Source of the DNA: Mycolicibacterium brisbanense
GTDB lineage: Bacteria; Actinomycetota; Actinomycetes; Mycobacteriales; Mycobacteriaceae
Reading direction: 5' to 3'
Length of the DNA stretch: 64,000 nucleotides
NCBI RefSeq assembly: GCF_001570425.1
Contig: NZ_BCSX01000046.1
Span: 1 to 64,000 of the forward strand
Below are positions 50,223 to 59,950 of the stretch, piece by piece. A model generated the notes under the pieces. It was not told the origin of the DNA. It made no database searches and saw only the letters and a program-made list of their open reading frames with translations. Numbering within the stretch: position 1 is the first letter of the stretch; every line of letters starts with the position of its first letter. A program made the position numbers and the translations under genes.

Positions 50223-50238
50223 GTTTCGCCGGTGTTAC
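50223..50238 (-). promoter_or_regulatory. GlnR-like box, distal, of the amt operon
   Basis: On the minus strand GTAAC-ACCGGC-GAAAC matches gTnAC-n6-GaAAC at every fixed position. Together with the second box it suggests activation of amt-glnB-glnD by GlnR under nitrogen limitation. Confidence 0.7.
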
Positions 50239-50263
50239 ACCGTGCGCTTTTGCCGCCGAGGGC

Positions 50264-51712
50264 TCAGCCGAGGAGGGCGTCGACGAACGCGCCGGGCTCG
50301 AACGGGGCCAGATCGTCGGGCCCTTCGCCGAGACCGACGAGCTTGACGGGTACGCCGAGTTCCTGCTGTACGCGGAACACGATGCCGCCCTTGGCCGTGC
50401 CGTCGAGTTTGGTCAGGACCACACCGGTGATGTCGACCACTTCGGCGAACACCTTGGCCTGCGGCAGGCTGTTCTGCCCGATGGTGGCGTCCAGGACGAG
50501 CAGCACCTCGTCGACGGCAGCGCGCTTCTCGACCACCCGCTTGACCTTGCCGAGCTCGTCCATCAGACCGGTCTTGGTGTGCAGCCGGCCTGCGGTGTCG
50601 ACGACCACGACATCGGCACCGGTGGAGATGCCCTCGTCGACCGCGTCAAATGCGACCGATGCGGGATCGGCCCCCTCCGCACCGCGCACCACGTCGGCGC
50701 CCACGCGCGCCGCCCAGGTCTGGAGTTGGTCCGCGGCCGCCGCCCGGAAGGTGTCGGCCGCGCCCAGCACCACGCGACGGCCGTCGGCCACCAGGACCCG
50801 CGCCAGCTTCCCCACGGTGGTGGTCTTGCCGGTGCCGTTGACACCGACCACGAGCAACACCGACGGCTTGTCGGCGTGCGGCAGGGCCCGAATCGAGCGG
50901 TCCAGCTCGGGCCGCAGTTCGGAGATGAGGACGTCGCGCAGCACCGCACGCGCCTGGGCCTCGGTCCGCACACCCTTACTGGCCATCTGCGAACGCAGCG
51001 CGGCGACAACGGACTCGGTGACGACCGGTCCGAGGTCGGCGATCAGCAGCGTGTCCTCTACCTCCTCCCAGGAGTCCTCGTCGAGGTCACCGCCGCCCAA
51101 AAGGCCCAGCATGCTGCGGCCGAGCGCGTTCTGCGACTTCGACAGCCGGCCACGCAGCCGGTCCAGGCGACCTTCGGTCGGTGCGATCTCCTCCAGCGCA
51201 GGTGCGGCGGGGGCAGGGGCTTCCGGCTCGACAGGTGCGGCGGGCGCCTCCGGTTCCGCGGGAGCAGGCGCCTCTTCCACGGCCGGTTCGGCCTCGGCCG
51301 CCGGGGTCTCTTCGACAGGACGTTCCAGTGGCGGCGCGGCTTCCTCGACGGGAGGTGCTGCCTCCTCGACGGGAGGTTCGGGCAACCGCACGTCGGCGAT
51401 GGGACGCTTCGGCGCGTCGCGCGGGATCGTCGCATCGTCGCCGACCGCGGGCAGCCCGCTGGTGTCGATGCGCTCCACCTTCGGAGGCGCTGCCTTGGGA
51501 GGAGCCGGCGGGGCTGTGGTCGATTGACTGAACGTGATGCCCGAGGATGCCGTGTACCCGCCTGAGCGATCGATGGGCTTCGCGGCGGTGTCCGGGCCCG
51601 ACAGGCTGATCCGCCGCCGTCGGTAGCGAACCAGTCCGACTACGAGCGCAGTAACCAGCAGAACAGCAATGACCGCTATCGCGATCCACAGACCTTCCGA
51701 CACGGCAGCCAT
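50264..51712 (-). CDS. ftsY: Signal recognition particle receptor FtsY, 482 aa
   Basis: FtsY receives Ffh-ribosome complexes at the membrane. One N-terminal transmembrane helix (WIAIAVIAVLLVTALVVGLV) is followed by a long Pro/Glu/Ala-rich acidic A region (about residues 60-180). The NG domain has GVNGTGKTTTVGKLA, VDTAGRLHTK, TKLDGTAKGG and PVKLVGLGEGPDDLAPF. Single-helix anchoring is usual in actinobacteria. Confidence 0.97.
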   Translation of the reverse strand: MAAVSEGLWIAIAVIAVLLVTALVVGLVRYRRRRISLSGPDTAAKPIDRSGGYTASSGITFSQSTTAPPAPPKAAPPKVERIDTSGLPAVGDDATIPRDAPKRPIADVRLPEPPVEEAAPPVEEAAPPLERPVEETPAAEAEPAVEEAPAPAEPEAPAAPVEPEAPAPAAPALEEIAPTEGRLDRLRGRLSKSQNALGRSMLGLLGGGDLDEDSWEEVEDTLLIADLGPVVTESVVAALRSQMASKGVRTEAQARAVLRDVLISELRPELDRSIRALPHADKPSVLLVVGVNGTGKTTTVGKLARVLVADGRRVVLGAADTFRAAAADQLQTWAARVGADVVRGAEGADPASVAFDAVDEGISTGADVVVVDTAGRLHTKTGLMDELGKVKRVVEKRAAVDEVLLVLDATIGQNSLPQAKVFAEVVDITGVVLTKLDGTAKGGIVFRVQQELGVPVKLVGLGEGPDDLAPFEPGAFVDALLG

Positions 51713-51783
51713 TGTCTCAGGGGTGCCGCCGGCCGACGATCTGCCCCGCAGCAGCGGCGGTTATCCGCCCACGAACCGGTCGG

Positions 51784-54700
51784 TCACGACCCGGCGCTGG
51801 ACACCAACTCCTGGCCACGCATGCGCTGGGAGATCACCGTGGTGATGCCGTCGCCGCGCATGGTCACGCCGTAGAGCGCGTCGGCCACCTCCATGGTCGG
51901 CTTCTGGTGCGTGATCACGATCAGCTGCGACTTCTCGCGAAGCTGCTCGAACAGGCTGATGAGCCTGCGCAGGTTGACGTCGTCGAGGGCGGCCTCGACC
52001 TCGTCCATCACGTAGAACGGCGACGGCCGGGCCCGGAAGATCGCGACCAGCATCGCCACGGCGGTCAGCGATTTCTCGCCGCCGGAGAGCAGCGAGAGCC
52101 GTTTGATCTTCTTTCCGGGCGGCCGGGCCTCGACCTCGATGCCGGTGGTGAGCATGTCGTCGGGGTTGGTCAGCAGCAGCCTGCCCTCACCGCCCGGGAA
52201 CAGCGTGGAGAACACCTGCTCGAACTCGCGCTCGACGTCGGTGTAGGCCTCGGTGAACACCTGCAGGATGCGCGTGTCGACGTCGGCGATGACGTCGAGT
52301 AGATCCTGACGGGCCGCCTTGACGTCTTCGAGCTGGGTCGACAGGAAGTTGTAGCGCTCCTCGAGCGCGGCGAACTCCTCCAGCGCCAGCGGGTTGACGC
52401 GGCCCAGCTCGTTGAGTTCGCGTTCGGCCTTCTTGGCGCGGCGTTCCTGCGTGGGACGGTCGAAGGGCATGGGTGCCGGTGCGGTGACCTGCTCACCGCG
52501 CTCCCGAGCCTGCTCGTATTCGGCCATCTCCAGCTCGGTGGGCGGCAGCGGCACCTGCGGGCCGTACTCGGCGATCAGGTCGGCTGTCGGCATCCCGAAC
52601 TGGTCGAGGACCTGAGCCTCCAGCTGCTCGATGCGAAGGGAGGCTTGCGCTTTGGCCACTTCGTCGCGGTGCAGCGCGTCGGTCAACTGGTTGATCTTGG
52701 CGCCGAGCTCGTTGACCTCGTCGCGGGATTTCGCCAGAGCGGTAGCGCGCATCTGACGCTCGGTGGCCAGCCCGTCACGAGCGCGGCCAGCCGCTGCCAC
52801 CACAGTGCTCAAACGTTGCGCCACAAGGCGTCCCGACTCGGCGACGGCCGCAGCAACCTTGGCGGCGTGCTCGCGGGCCTCGCGGGCGCGCAGTGCCCGC
52901 ACCCTGGCCTCGCGTTCGGCCGCGGCCGCCCGGCGCAGTGAATCCGCCCGTCCGCGAACGGCATTCGCGCGTTCCTCGGCGGTGCGGACCGCCAGTCTGG
53001 CCTCCACCTCGACCGAGCGGGCGGCGTCGGCCGCGGCCACCGACTCCTGCCGGTCGACCGGTTCGGCCTCGAACATCGGGGCCTGCTCGGCCCCGTGCAA
53101 CCGCGCCTCGAGTTCGACGAGTTCTTCGACGGTCTTGGTGCGGCCGGCTTCGAGTTCGTCGCGCTGTTTGATCAACCGCTTCCACTCGTCCTCGGCGACG
53201 CGGGCGTCCTGACCGAGGCGGCCCAACTGCTCGTAGATCGACGAGATCGCGGCGTCGGATTCGTTGAGGGCGGCCAGGGCCTGCTCGGCGGCGATCTGGC
53301 GCGCGGACTGCTCGGCCAGCGCCCCGGACAGGGCTGCGGCCAATTCCCCCGTCTGCTTCTCGGCGGCTTCGAGTTCACTGCGGGCCTTGTCGATCTCGGC
53401 GGCGATCTCCAGCGTGCTGGGCTTGCGGTCGGATCCGCCGCTGACCCAGCCTGCGCCGACCAGGTCGCCGTCGGCGGTGACTGCGCGCAGCTCGGGACGC
53501 TGTGACACCAACCGCAGTCCGGCTGCCATGTCGGAGACCACCGCAACCCCGGACAGCATCGCCGCGATCGCGCCGCGAAGCCGGTCCGGGACCGTGACGA
53601 CGTCGGCCGCCCAGATCGCGCCGTCGGGCAGCGCCACGGCCGGCGACGACCCGTTGACGGGCCAGTCGCCGAGCAGGATCGCGGCCCGGCCGCCGTCGGA
53701 CTCCTTGAGGGCGGCGACGGCTGACGCCGCGGCACCGAAGTCCTCGGCGGCCAGCGCGTCGGCAGCCGCTCCGAGGACTGCCGCGACCGCGACCTCGTAG
53801 CCGCCGCGGACCTTGAGGAAATCCCCGATCGAGCCGAAAAGGCCTGAGCCGCTGCGGTTTTTCTGCAACCAGGCAGCCCCGTCACGGCGGTCGAGGCCGA
53901 CCGAGAGAGCTTCGATGCGGGCTCGCAGCGACGCGACCTGACGCTCTGCGCTGCGCTCGGCGGCCTGCAGTTCGGCGACGCGTTCGTCGGCCAACCGCAG
54001 GGCGGTCACGGTGCGATCGTGGTGGTCGTCGAGGCCCACTTCCCCGGCGTCGAGTTCGCCGACGCGGCCCTGCACGGTCTCGAACTCCGCCTTGGTCTGC
54101 TGGACCCGGGTGGCGGCTTCCTCGATGTTGACCGAGATCCGCATCACGCTTTCGTCGATCGACTCGACCCGGGTGCGCATGGTGTCGACCTGCCCGGACA
54201 GCCGGGCCAGCCCTTCCCGACGGTCGGCCTCGGCGCGGGCCGCGGCCAGATGCGCGCGCTCGGCCTCGGCCGCGAGGCGTTCCCGCTCGGCCAGTTCGGC
54301 GCGCGCGGTCTCGAGCGCGATGCGCGACATCTCCAATTCGCCGAGCAATTCCATCTCGAGCTCGGCGACCTCTTCGGCCTCCGCCTCGAGTTCGTCGGGG
54401 TCGCGCCCCGACGAGGTTTCCGGCTCCGCCTCCAGCAGCTGGGCCCGATCGGTGGCGATCCGCACAGTGGCGCTGACCCGCTCGGCCAGCGCGGAGGCGC
54501 GGAACCAGGTCTGTTGTGCGGCCTCGGCGCGGCGCGTCAGTTCGGCGACCGCCGCCTCGTGGGTGTCGTGCTCGACGGTCGCGGCCTCCAGCCGAGCGGC
54601 GACCACCTCATGCTCGCGGCGCAGGGTGCTCTCTGCCTGGTTGGTGTTCTCGAACTCGGTGCGCCGGGTGACCAGATCGTCAGCCGCCAGCCGCAGCCGT

Positions 54701-55374
54701 GCGTCACGCAGGTCGGCCTGGATGGTCGCCGCGCGACGTGCCATCTCGGCCTGGCGGCCCAGGGGCTTGAGCTGACGGCGCAGTTCGGTGGTCAGGTCGG
54801 TGAGCCGGGCCAGGTTGGCAGCCATCGAGTCGAGCTTGCGGACGGCCTTTTCCTTGCGTTTGCGGTGCTTGAGCACGCCCGCGGCTTCCTCGATGAACGC
54901 GCGGCGGTCCTCGGGGCGCGACTCCAGGATCTCGGCGAGCTTGCCCTGCCCCACGATGACGTGCATTTCCCGGCCGATGCCGGAGTCGCTGAGCAGCTCC
55001 TGCACGTCCATCAACCGGCAGCTGCTGCCGTTGATCTCGTATTCGCCCGCACCGTCGCGGAACATCCGGCGGGTGATCGACACCTCGGAGTACTCGATGG
55101 GCAGCGCGTTGTCAGAGTTGTCGATGGTCAGGGTGACCTCGGCACGGCCCAGTGGCGCGCGAGAACTGGTGCCGGCGAAGATGACGTCTTCCATCTTGCC
55201 GCCGCGCAGCGTCTTGGCGCCCTGCTCACCCATCACCCAGGTCAGCGCGTCGACCACGTTGGATTTACCGGACCCGTTGGGGCCGACGACGCACGTGATG
55301 CCCGGTTCGAAGCGCAGAGTCGTCGGCGAGGCGAAGGACTTGAAGCCCTTCAGCGTCAGACTCTTGAGGTGCAC
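51784..55374 (-). CDS. smc: Chromosome segregation protein SMC, 1196 aa
   Basis: SMC forms the condensin ring. The N-terminal Walker A is GPNGSGKSN (32-40). Long coiled coils flank a hinge at about 500-680 (SGLFGSIGDFLKVRGGYEVAVAAVLG, then GWVSGG). The C-terminal LLSGGEKSLTAVAMLVAIF signature with Walker B FYVMDEVEAALDD completes the ATPase. The start codon is GTG at 55374. Confidence 0.98.
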   Translation of the reverse strand: MHLKSLTLKGFKSFASPTTLRFEPGITCVVGPNGSGKSNVVDALTWVMGEQGAKTLRGGKMEDVIFAGTSSRAPLGRAEVTLTIDNSDNALPIEYSEVSITRRMFRDGAGEYEINGSSCRLMDVQELLSDSGIGREMHVIVGQGKLAEILESRPEDRRAFIEEAAGVLKHRKRKEKAVRKLDSMAANLARLTDLTTELRRQLKPLGRQAEMARRAATIQADLRDARLRLAADDLVTRRTEFENTNQAESTLRREHEVVAARLEAATVEHDTHEAAVAELTRRAEAAQQTWFRASALAERVSATVRIATDRAQLLEAEPETSSGRDPDELEAEAEEVAELEMELLGELEMSRIALETARAELAERERLAAEAERAHLAAARAEADRREGLARLSGQVDTMRTRVESIDESVMRISVNIEEAATRVQQTKAEFETVQGRVGELDAGEVGLDDHHDRTVTALRLADERVAELQAAERSAERQVASLRARIEALSVGLDRRDGAAWLQKNRSGSGLFGSIGDFLKVRGGYEVAVAAVLGAAADALAAEDFGAAASAVAALKESDGGRAAILLGDWPVNGSSPAVALPDGAIWAADVVTVPDRLRGAIAAMLSGVAVVSDMAAGLRLVSQRPELRAVTADGDLVGAGWVSGGSDRKPSTLEIAAEIDKARSELEAAEKQTGELAAALSGALAEQSARQIAAEQALAALNESDAAISSIYEQLGRLGQDARVAEDEWKRLIKQRDELEAGRTKTVEELVELEARLHGAEQAPMFEAEPVDRQESVAAADAARSVEVEARLAVRTAEERANAVRGRADSLRRAAAAEREARVRALRAREAREHAAKVAAAVAESGRLVAQRLSTVVAAAGRARDGLATERQMRATALAKSRDEVNELGAKINQLTDALHRDEVAKAQASLRIEQLEAQVLDQFGMPTADLIAEYGPQVPLPPTELEMAEYEQARERGEQVTAPAPMPFDRPTQERRAKKAERELNELGRVNPLALEEFAALEERYNFLSTQLEDVKAARQDLLDVIADVDTRILQVFTEAYTDVEREFEQVFSTLFPGGEGRLLLTNPDDMLTTGIEVEARPPGKKIKRLSLLSGGEKSLTAVAMLVAIFRARPSPFYVMDEVEAALDDVNLRRLISLFEQLREKSQLIVITHQKPTMEVADALYGVTMRGDGITTVISQRMRGQELVSSAGS

Positions 55375-55400
55375 GGCGACTTACCCTACCGCCGAGTCGG

Positions 55401-55697
55401 CTACCGCTCGTGAAAGCCCGTCATCGGTGTGGCCGCCTCGGACCAATCGACGACGACGTTGTCCACCGCACCTGGGGTTTTACCGCTCTGCAGCAGGTCG
55501 AGCAGACGCTCACACGCGGCCCGCGGACCTTGCGCCACGACGTGGACGCGGCCGTCTGGGCGGTTGGAGGCAAACCCGGTCAAACCCAGTTCCAGTGCCC
55601 GAGCCCGGGTCCACCAGCGGAACCCCACGCCCTGGACGTGCCCGTGCACCCAGGCACTGAGCCGCACCTGGTGCTGCGGGGGTTCCTGATCGGTCAC
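55401..55697 (-). CDS. acyP: Acylphosphatase, 98 aa
   Basis: This small enzyme hydrolyses acyl phosphates. It has the signature RLSAWVHGHVQGVGFRWWTRARA with the catalytic Arg, then GFASNRPDGRVHVVAQGP with the catalytic Asn. The GTG at 55697 overlaps the OsmC-like stop (GTGA). It precedes smc as in other mycobacteria. Confidence 0.95.
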   Translation of the reverse strand: MTDQEPPQHQVRLSAWVHGHVQGVGFRWWTRARALELGLTGFASNRPDGRVHVVAQGPRAACERLLDLLQSGKTPGAVDNVVVDWSEAATPMTGFHER

Positions 55698-56113
55698 GCG
55701 CTCGTGACCTTGTCCACAACCTCGAACGTCACCTCGGTGCCCGATTTCAGCGTCCGCCCGACGGTGCAGACCTGGTCGATCGCGCGTTCGACAACCGTCA
55801 GCAACCTGGCCCTGTCGTCCTCGGACAGCCCGGACAGGTCGACCTCGAGTTTCTCGGCCAGCAGCGGATACCGCTCCTGTTCGCGGTCGGGCGGCCCGGT
55901 GACCCGGATGGTGGTGGCGTAGTCGTCGCCGAGACGACGCCGCAGCGGGGCGTCGCTGCTCATCCCACTGCACGCCGCCAACGCGATCTTCATCAGCTCG
56001 CCGGGGGTGAACACGCCCTCGACGTCTTCACTTCCGACCAGCACCTCTGCGCCCCGGGAGCTGCGCCCGGTGTAGCGACGTACGCCGGTGCGCTCGACCC
56101 ACAGTTCCGTCAT
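55694..56113 (-). CDS. OsmC/Ohr-family protein, 139 aa
   Basis: This is an OsmC-like thiol peroxidase-type fold. Two Cys are placed as in the family: one in ALAACSGMSSD, one in IDQVCTVGRTL. OsmC proteins reduce organic hydroperoxides. M. tuberculosis Rv2923c is the positional equivalent. Coupled to acyP. Confidence 0.9.
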   Translation of the reverse strand: MTELWVERTGVRRYTGRSSRGAEVLVGSEDVEGVFTPGELMKIALAACSGMSSDAPLRRRLGDDYATTIRVTGPPDREQERYPLLAEKLEVDLSGLSEDDRARLLTVVERAIDQVCTVGRTLKSGTEVTFEVVDKVTSA

Positions 56114-56270
56114 GCGGTATTTCTACACGCCGCGACGACCGGCTATTCCCCCAGGGAAGGCCCGCCACCGTTCGTGGTTCTCACATAAGCCAGGCGGCCC
56201 GGCTCTGCGGCCGTGTGGTAGGCCGGACGGGCGATAAACTCGACGCACCGCCGTTTTGTTGAGGAGCACG

Positions 56271-56912
56271 ATGACATATCCGTCCGGACCGCACGACCCG
56301 TGGGCGCAGCACCAGCCGCCCCAGCCGTACGGGCCGCCGCAACAGTACGGAGGTCCCCAGCAGTATCCCGGGCTGCCGCAGTTCGGTGCACCTCAGTACG
56401 GCGGTCAGCAGTTCGGCGCTCCGCAGTACGGCCAGCCTCCCTACGGCTACGGCATGCCGCCGCAGCACCCCGGCGGCAGCCGCAAAGGGCTGATCATCGG
56501 TGGCGCCGTCGCGGCGGTGGTGGCTGTCGCGGCGATCATCGGCATCGTGATCGTCATGATGATGCCGTCCGGCGACGAGCGCGCAATCGGCCAGCTGCTC
56601 AAGAACATCGGAAATTCCGGCGGCAGCATCTCGGACATGAAGAAATACGTGTGCGCCGGCGACCGCAAGATTCTCGACGCCCTGGACACCAGCGGCCTGC
56701 AGAAGTACGGCATCAACGTGCCCACGCCCACCATCAAGGCGCCGTCAGGGTCAGCCAAGATCAGCGATATCAAGGTCAACGGCGACCGGGCCACGGCCAA
56801 GGTGGAAGCCGGCGGCCAAACCAACACCATCTATTTCCGCAAGGAGAGCGGCGACTGGAAGCTGTGCACCACCGATTCGCCCGGGCTGGCGAATCTGCCG
56901 TCGCTGCCCTGA
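56271..56912 (+). CDS. Membrane-anchored protein with Pro/Gln/Tyr-rich repeats, 213 aa
   Basis: Function unknown. The first 65 residues are cytosolic and consist of Pro/Gln/Tyr/Gly repeats of PQYG and PQFGAPQYG type. One transmembrane helix (GAVAAVVAVAAIIGIVIVMM) follows. An extracytoplasmic domain of about 110 residues, of the DUF4878-like lumazine-binding type, ends at DWKLCTTDSPGLANLPSLP. Two Cys (YVCAG, KLCT) could form a disulfide. GAGGAG lies 4 bases before the ATG. It is convergent with mutM at a 1-base gap. Confidence 0.85.
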   Translation: MTYPSGPHDPWAQHQPPQPYGPPQQYGGPQQYPGLPQFGAPQYGGQQFGAPQYGQPPYGYGMPPQHPGGSRKGLIIGGAVAAVVAVAAIIGIVIVMMMPSGDERAIGQLLKNIGNSGGSISDMKKYVCAGDRKILDALDTSGLQKYGINVPTPTIKAPSGSAKISDIKVNGDRATAKVEAGGQTNTIYFRKESGDWKLCTTDSPGLANLPSLP

Positions 56913-56913
56913 C

Positions 56914-57768
56914 TTAGCGCCGGGTCCGCGGGCGCGGCTGGCACTTCGGGCAGTAGAACGACGACCGGTTCATGAACTTGTCCCGCTGCATCACCGCACC
57001 GCACCGCCGGCAGGGCTCACCTTCGCGGCCGTAGGCGTCCAATGATCGCTCGAAATACCCGGATTCGCCGTTCACGTTGACGTAGAGCGAATCGAACGAC
57101 GTGCCGCCTTGGCCCAGCGCCTCGGTCATCACGTCGGCGGCCGCGTCGAGCAGCTCCCCGAGCCGGGCGCGCGGCAGCGCCGACGCCAACCGCGCCCCGT
57201 TCAGTTTGGTGCGCCACAGCGCCTCGTCGGCGTAGATGTTGCCGATACCCGATACCACGGTCTGGTCCAGCAGCTGGCGTTTGATCTCGGAATGCTTGCG
57301 CCGCAACACCGTAACCACGGCATCGCGGTCGAAACGGGGATCGAGCGGGTCACGGGCGATATGCGCGACGGGTTGCGGAACCTCGGAGCCGTCGACGTCG
57401 ACCAGGTCGGTCAACTGCCAGCCGCCGAACGTCCTCTGGTCGACGAAACTCAGCGCGGTGCCGTCGTCGAGCAGCGCAGCGATCCGCAGATGACGATCAT
57501 CGGCAATGGGGCCCAACAACATCTGCCCACTCATACCGAGGTGCACCACCAAGGCCGCCCCGTCGGAAAGCGTCAGCCACAGGTACTTTCCGCGCCGGCC
57601 CGTACCGGTGACCCGAACGTCGAGCAGTCGGGCGGTCAAATCGGCGGGGCCTGCCTCGTGCCGGCGCACCGCCCGCGGATGATGCACGCGCACCGCGGTG
57701 ATGGTCTTGCCCGCGACATGCTCCTGCAGCCCCCGCCGAACGACCTCTACCTCAGGGAGTTCGGGCAC
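56914..57768 (-). CDS. mutM: Formamidopyrimidine-DNA glycosylase, 284 aa
   Basis: MutM (Fpg) removes 8-oxoguanine and nicks the site. The N-terminal PELPEVEVVRRGL gives the catalytic Pro/Glu. HLGMSGQM and the K in GRRGKYLWL are present. The C-terminal zinc finger is CRRCGAVMQ...YCPKCQ. Full length. It is next to rnc. Confidence 0.97.
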   Translation of the reverse strand: MPELPEVEVVRRGLQEHVAGKTITAVRVHHPRAVRRHEAGPADLTARLLDVRVTGTGRRGKYLWLTLSDGAALVVHLGMSGQMLLGPIADDRHLRIAALLDDGTALSFVDQRTFGGWQLTDLVDVDGSEVPQPVAHIARDPLDPRFDRDAVVTVLRRKHSEIKRQLLDQTVVSGIGNIYADEALWRTKLNGARLASALPRARLGELLDAAADVMTEALGQGGTSFDSLYVNVNGESGYFERSLDAYGREGEPCRRCGAVMQRDKFMNRSSFYCPKCQPRPRTRR

Positions 57769-57771
57769 CGA

Positions 57772-58464
57772 TCACCCACCGTCGAGCGCCTGCCAGGCCG
57801 CCGCGGCAGCCTTCAGTTCGGCTTCTTTCTTGGTGCGGCCCACTCCGCTGCCGTACTCGACCTCACCGACCACCACCGTGGCGGTGAACTCCTTGTCGTG
57901 ATCGGGACCGGTCGAGGTGACCAGGTAGCCGGGCGCACCCATTCCGCGTGCGGCGGTCAGCTCCTGCAGGCTGCTCTTCCAGTCCAGACCCGCCCCCAAA
58001 GTCGGTGCGGTGTCGAGGAGTTCGCTGAACAGCCGCAGGATCACCTCGCGGGCGGTATCCAGGCCATGCTCCAAATAGATTGCGCCGAGCAGCGATTCAA
58101 CGCCGTCGGCGAGAATGCTGGATTTGTCGGCGCCACCGGAGTTTTCCTCACCTTTGCCCAGTAACAGGTGGGCACCGAGGCCGCCGTCGCTGAGTCCACG
58201 GCCGACATCGGCCAGCGCCTGGGTGTTGACGATGCTGGCCCGCAGTTTGGCCAGGTCTCCCTCGGACCGGTCCGGGTGACGGTGATACAGCTCCTCGGTG
58301 ATGGTGAGCCCGAGCACGGCGTCACCGAGGAACTCCAGCCGCTCGTTGGTGGGCAGGCCGCCGTGTTCATACGAGTAGCTGCGATGGGTCAGCGCAATGG
58401 TCAGCAATTCACTGGGAAGCACGACCCCGAGTGCCTCCAGCAGCTGTGCATGCGCTTCACTCAT
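57772..58464 (-). CDS. rnc: Ribonuclease III, 230 aa
   Basis: RNase III cleaves double-stranded RNA, including rRNA precursors. NERLEFLGDAVLGL is the catalytic motif. DGVESLLGAIYLEHG carries the second site. The C-terminal dsRBD has DWKSSLQELTAARG and KEAELKAAAAAWQAL. ATG 58464 overlaps the DUF177 stop (ATGA). Confidence 0.97.
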   Translation of the reverse strand: MSEAHAQLLEALGVVLPSELLTIALTHRSYSYEHGGLPTNERLEFLGDAVLGLTITEELYHRHPDRSEGDLAKLRASIVNTQALADVGRGLSDGGLGAHLLLGKGEENSGGADKSSILADGVESLLGAIYLEHGLDTAREVILRLFSELLDTAPTLGAGLDWKSSLQELTAARGMGAPGYLVTSTGPDHDKEFTATVVVGEVEYGSGVGRTKKEAELKAAAAAWQALDGG

Positions 58465-59048
58465 GCCTGATGTTGATCCCCACCGTCGGGCGGCAGCAGC
58501 GTGGCCAGCTTCGCCCACCGCGGATCGAGCTGCTCGTGGTGATGCCCGGGTTCGGCGGTGGCCAGCGGGACGCCGCACTGCTGGCACAGTCCCGCGCAGT
58601 CCGGCCCGCAGAGCGGAGAGAACGGCAGCGCCAGGCCCACGGCGTCGATGATGGGCTGCTCGAGGTCGACGGTGTCATCGATGACCCGTCCCATCTCGTC
58701 GGATTCTGTGGTCTCGTCGGTGGCACTGTCGGGGTAGGCGAACAGTTCGGTGAGGTCGATCTCGATGTCGCCGGTGACCGGCGTGAGGCATCGGGCGCAT
58801 TCACCGACCGTCGGTGCGGCAACCGTTCCGGTCACCAACACCCCCTCCGAGACAGATTCCAGCCGCAGGTCCAGCTCAAGTGGTGCCCCCGCCTCGATGG
58901 CGATGAGTTCCACACCGATGCGTACCGGGCTCGGCACCGTTTCGCGGTGAGTCATCATCGAGCCGGGTCGCCGGCCGAGTCGGGAGATGTTGATGACCAG
59001 CGGCGACCGTGGATCGCGGTGCCTTCCGGCGTTTGCGTGCGTCGCCAT
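58461..59048 (-). CDS. DUF177/YceD family protein, 195 aa
   Basis: YceD-family protein. It carries cysteine pairs in GECARCLTPV and CGPDCAGLCQQCG that look metal-binding. The family is linked to 23S rRNA accumulation in other bacteria. In the usual arrangement a ribosomal L32 gene follows; here rnc does. Positional match to M. tuberculosis Rv2926c. Confidence 0.93.
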   Translation of the reverse strand: MATHANAGRHRDPRSPLVINISRLGRRPGSMMTHRETVPSPVRIGVELIAIEAGAPLELDLRLESVSEGVLVTGTVAAPTVGECARCLTPVTGDIEIDLTELFAYPDSATDETTESDEMGRVIDDTVDLEQPIIDAVGLALPFSPLCGPDCAGLCQQCGVPLATAEPGHHHEQLDPRWAKLATLLPPDGGDQHQA

Positions 59049-59106
59049 GCAGCAATCCTACGGCGACCGGGTCAGCCGAAAATAACGCCTACGGCACCCG
59101 GGGCGG

Positions 59107-59844
59107 TCACCGCGTGGCGTAGTCGTGCGTTCCGGCCGCGGTGCGTAGCTGGTGACGGCCGCGGCCGACCGAGCGCAGCGTTCCGTTGAGGAATTCCTCG
59201 AACTCGGCCAGTTTGCTGTCGACGTAGATGTCGCACTCGCCGCGCAGCCGGTCGGCTTCGGCATGTGCAGCGTCGACCAGCCGGGTCGCCTCTGCGGTTG
59301 CCGTCGCGACGATTTCGGTCTGCGACACCAGTCGCTGCTGCTCCTTGATGCCCTCCTGGACGGCCTTCTCGTACGAGAGGTTGCCGCTTTCGATCAGACG
59401 ATCGGCTTCGGCCTTGGCCCGCCCGGTGCTGGCCTCGTATTCCCGCTTCGCCGCAGCGCTGACCCGCGCGGCCTCCTCGCGCGCCTCCCCGACCATGCGT
59501 TCGCTGTGCTGGCGGGCCTCGGCGACCATGCGATCGGCCTGCGATTTGGCGTCGGCCAGCAGGCGGTCCGCTTCGCTCCTGGCGTGGTTGATCATGCCGT
59601 CCGCGTCGGCGTTGACCTTTGCCATCACGGACTCGGAGTGTTCCTTGGCCTCGCGCAGCAGCGAGTCCCTGGCGTCGAGCACGTCCTGCGCGTCGTCGAG
59701 TTCGCCGGGGATGGCGTCCTTGATGTCGTCGATCAGTTCCAGGACGTCCCCGCGCGGAACCACGCAACCCGCGGTCATCGGTACGCCACGCGCTTCTTCG
59801 ACGATGGCGCCCAGCTCGTCGAGCGCTTCAAAAACTCGGTACAC
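59107..59844 (-). CDS. sepIVA: DivIVA-domain septation protein SepIVA, 245 aa
   Basis: SepIVA is an essential coiled-coil septal factor in mycobacteria. The N-terminus has MYRVFEALDELGAIVEEARGVPMTAGCVVPRGDVLELIDDIKDAIPGELDDAQDVLD-type DivIVA region, followed by a long Ala/Glu/Arg coiled coil (ADRLLADAKSQADRMVAEARQ and so on). The match to M. smegmatis MSMEG_2416/Rv2927c is by family, position and length. It lies next to DUF177. Confidence 0.92.
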   Translation of the reverse strand: MYRVFEALDELGAIVEEARGVPMTAGCVVPRGDVLELIDDIKDAIPGELDDAQDVLDARDSLLREAKEHSESVMAKVNADADGMINHARSEADRLLADAKSQADRMVAEARQHSERMVGEAREEAARVSAAAKREYEASTGRAKAEADRLIESGNLSYEKAVQEGIKEQQRLVSQTEIVATATAEATRLVDAAHAEADRLRGECDIYVDSKLAEFEEFLNGTLRSVGRGRHQLRTAAGTHDYATR

Positions 59845-59950
59845 GGCTATACCCTCCAGGCGTCGTTGTTAGTGACCAGTGTGCCTGGTGTTACGCCTGT
59901 GACTGGGGAGGATTGCCGGTGTGTCGCTACCGGCCGCTTCCCGCCCAACG

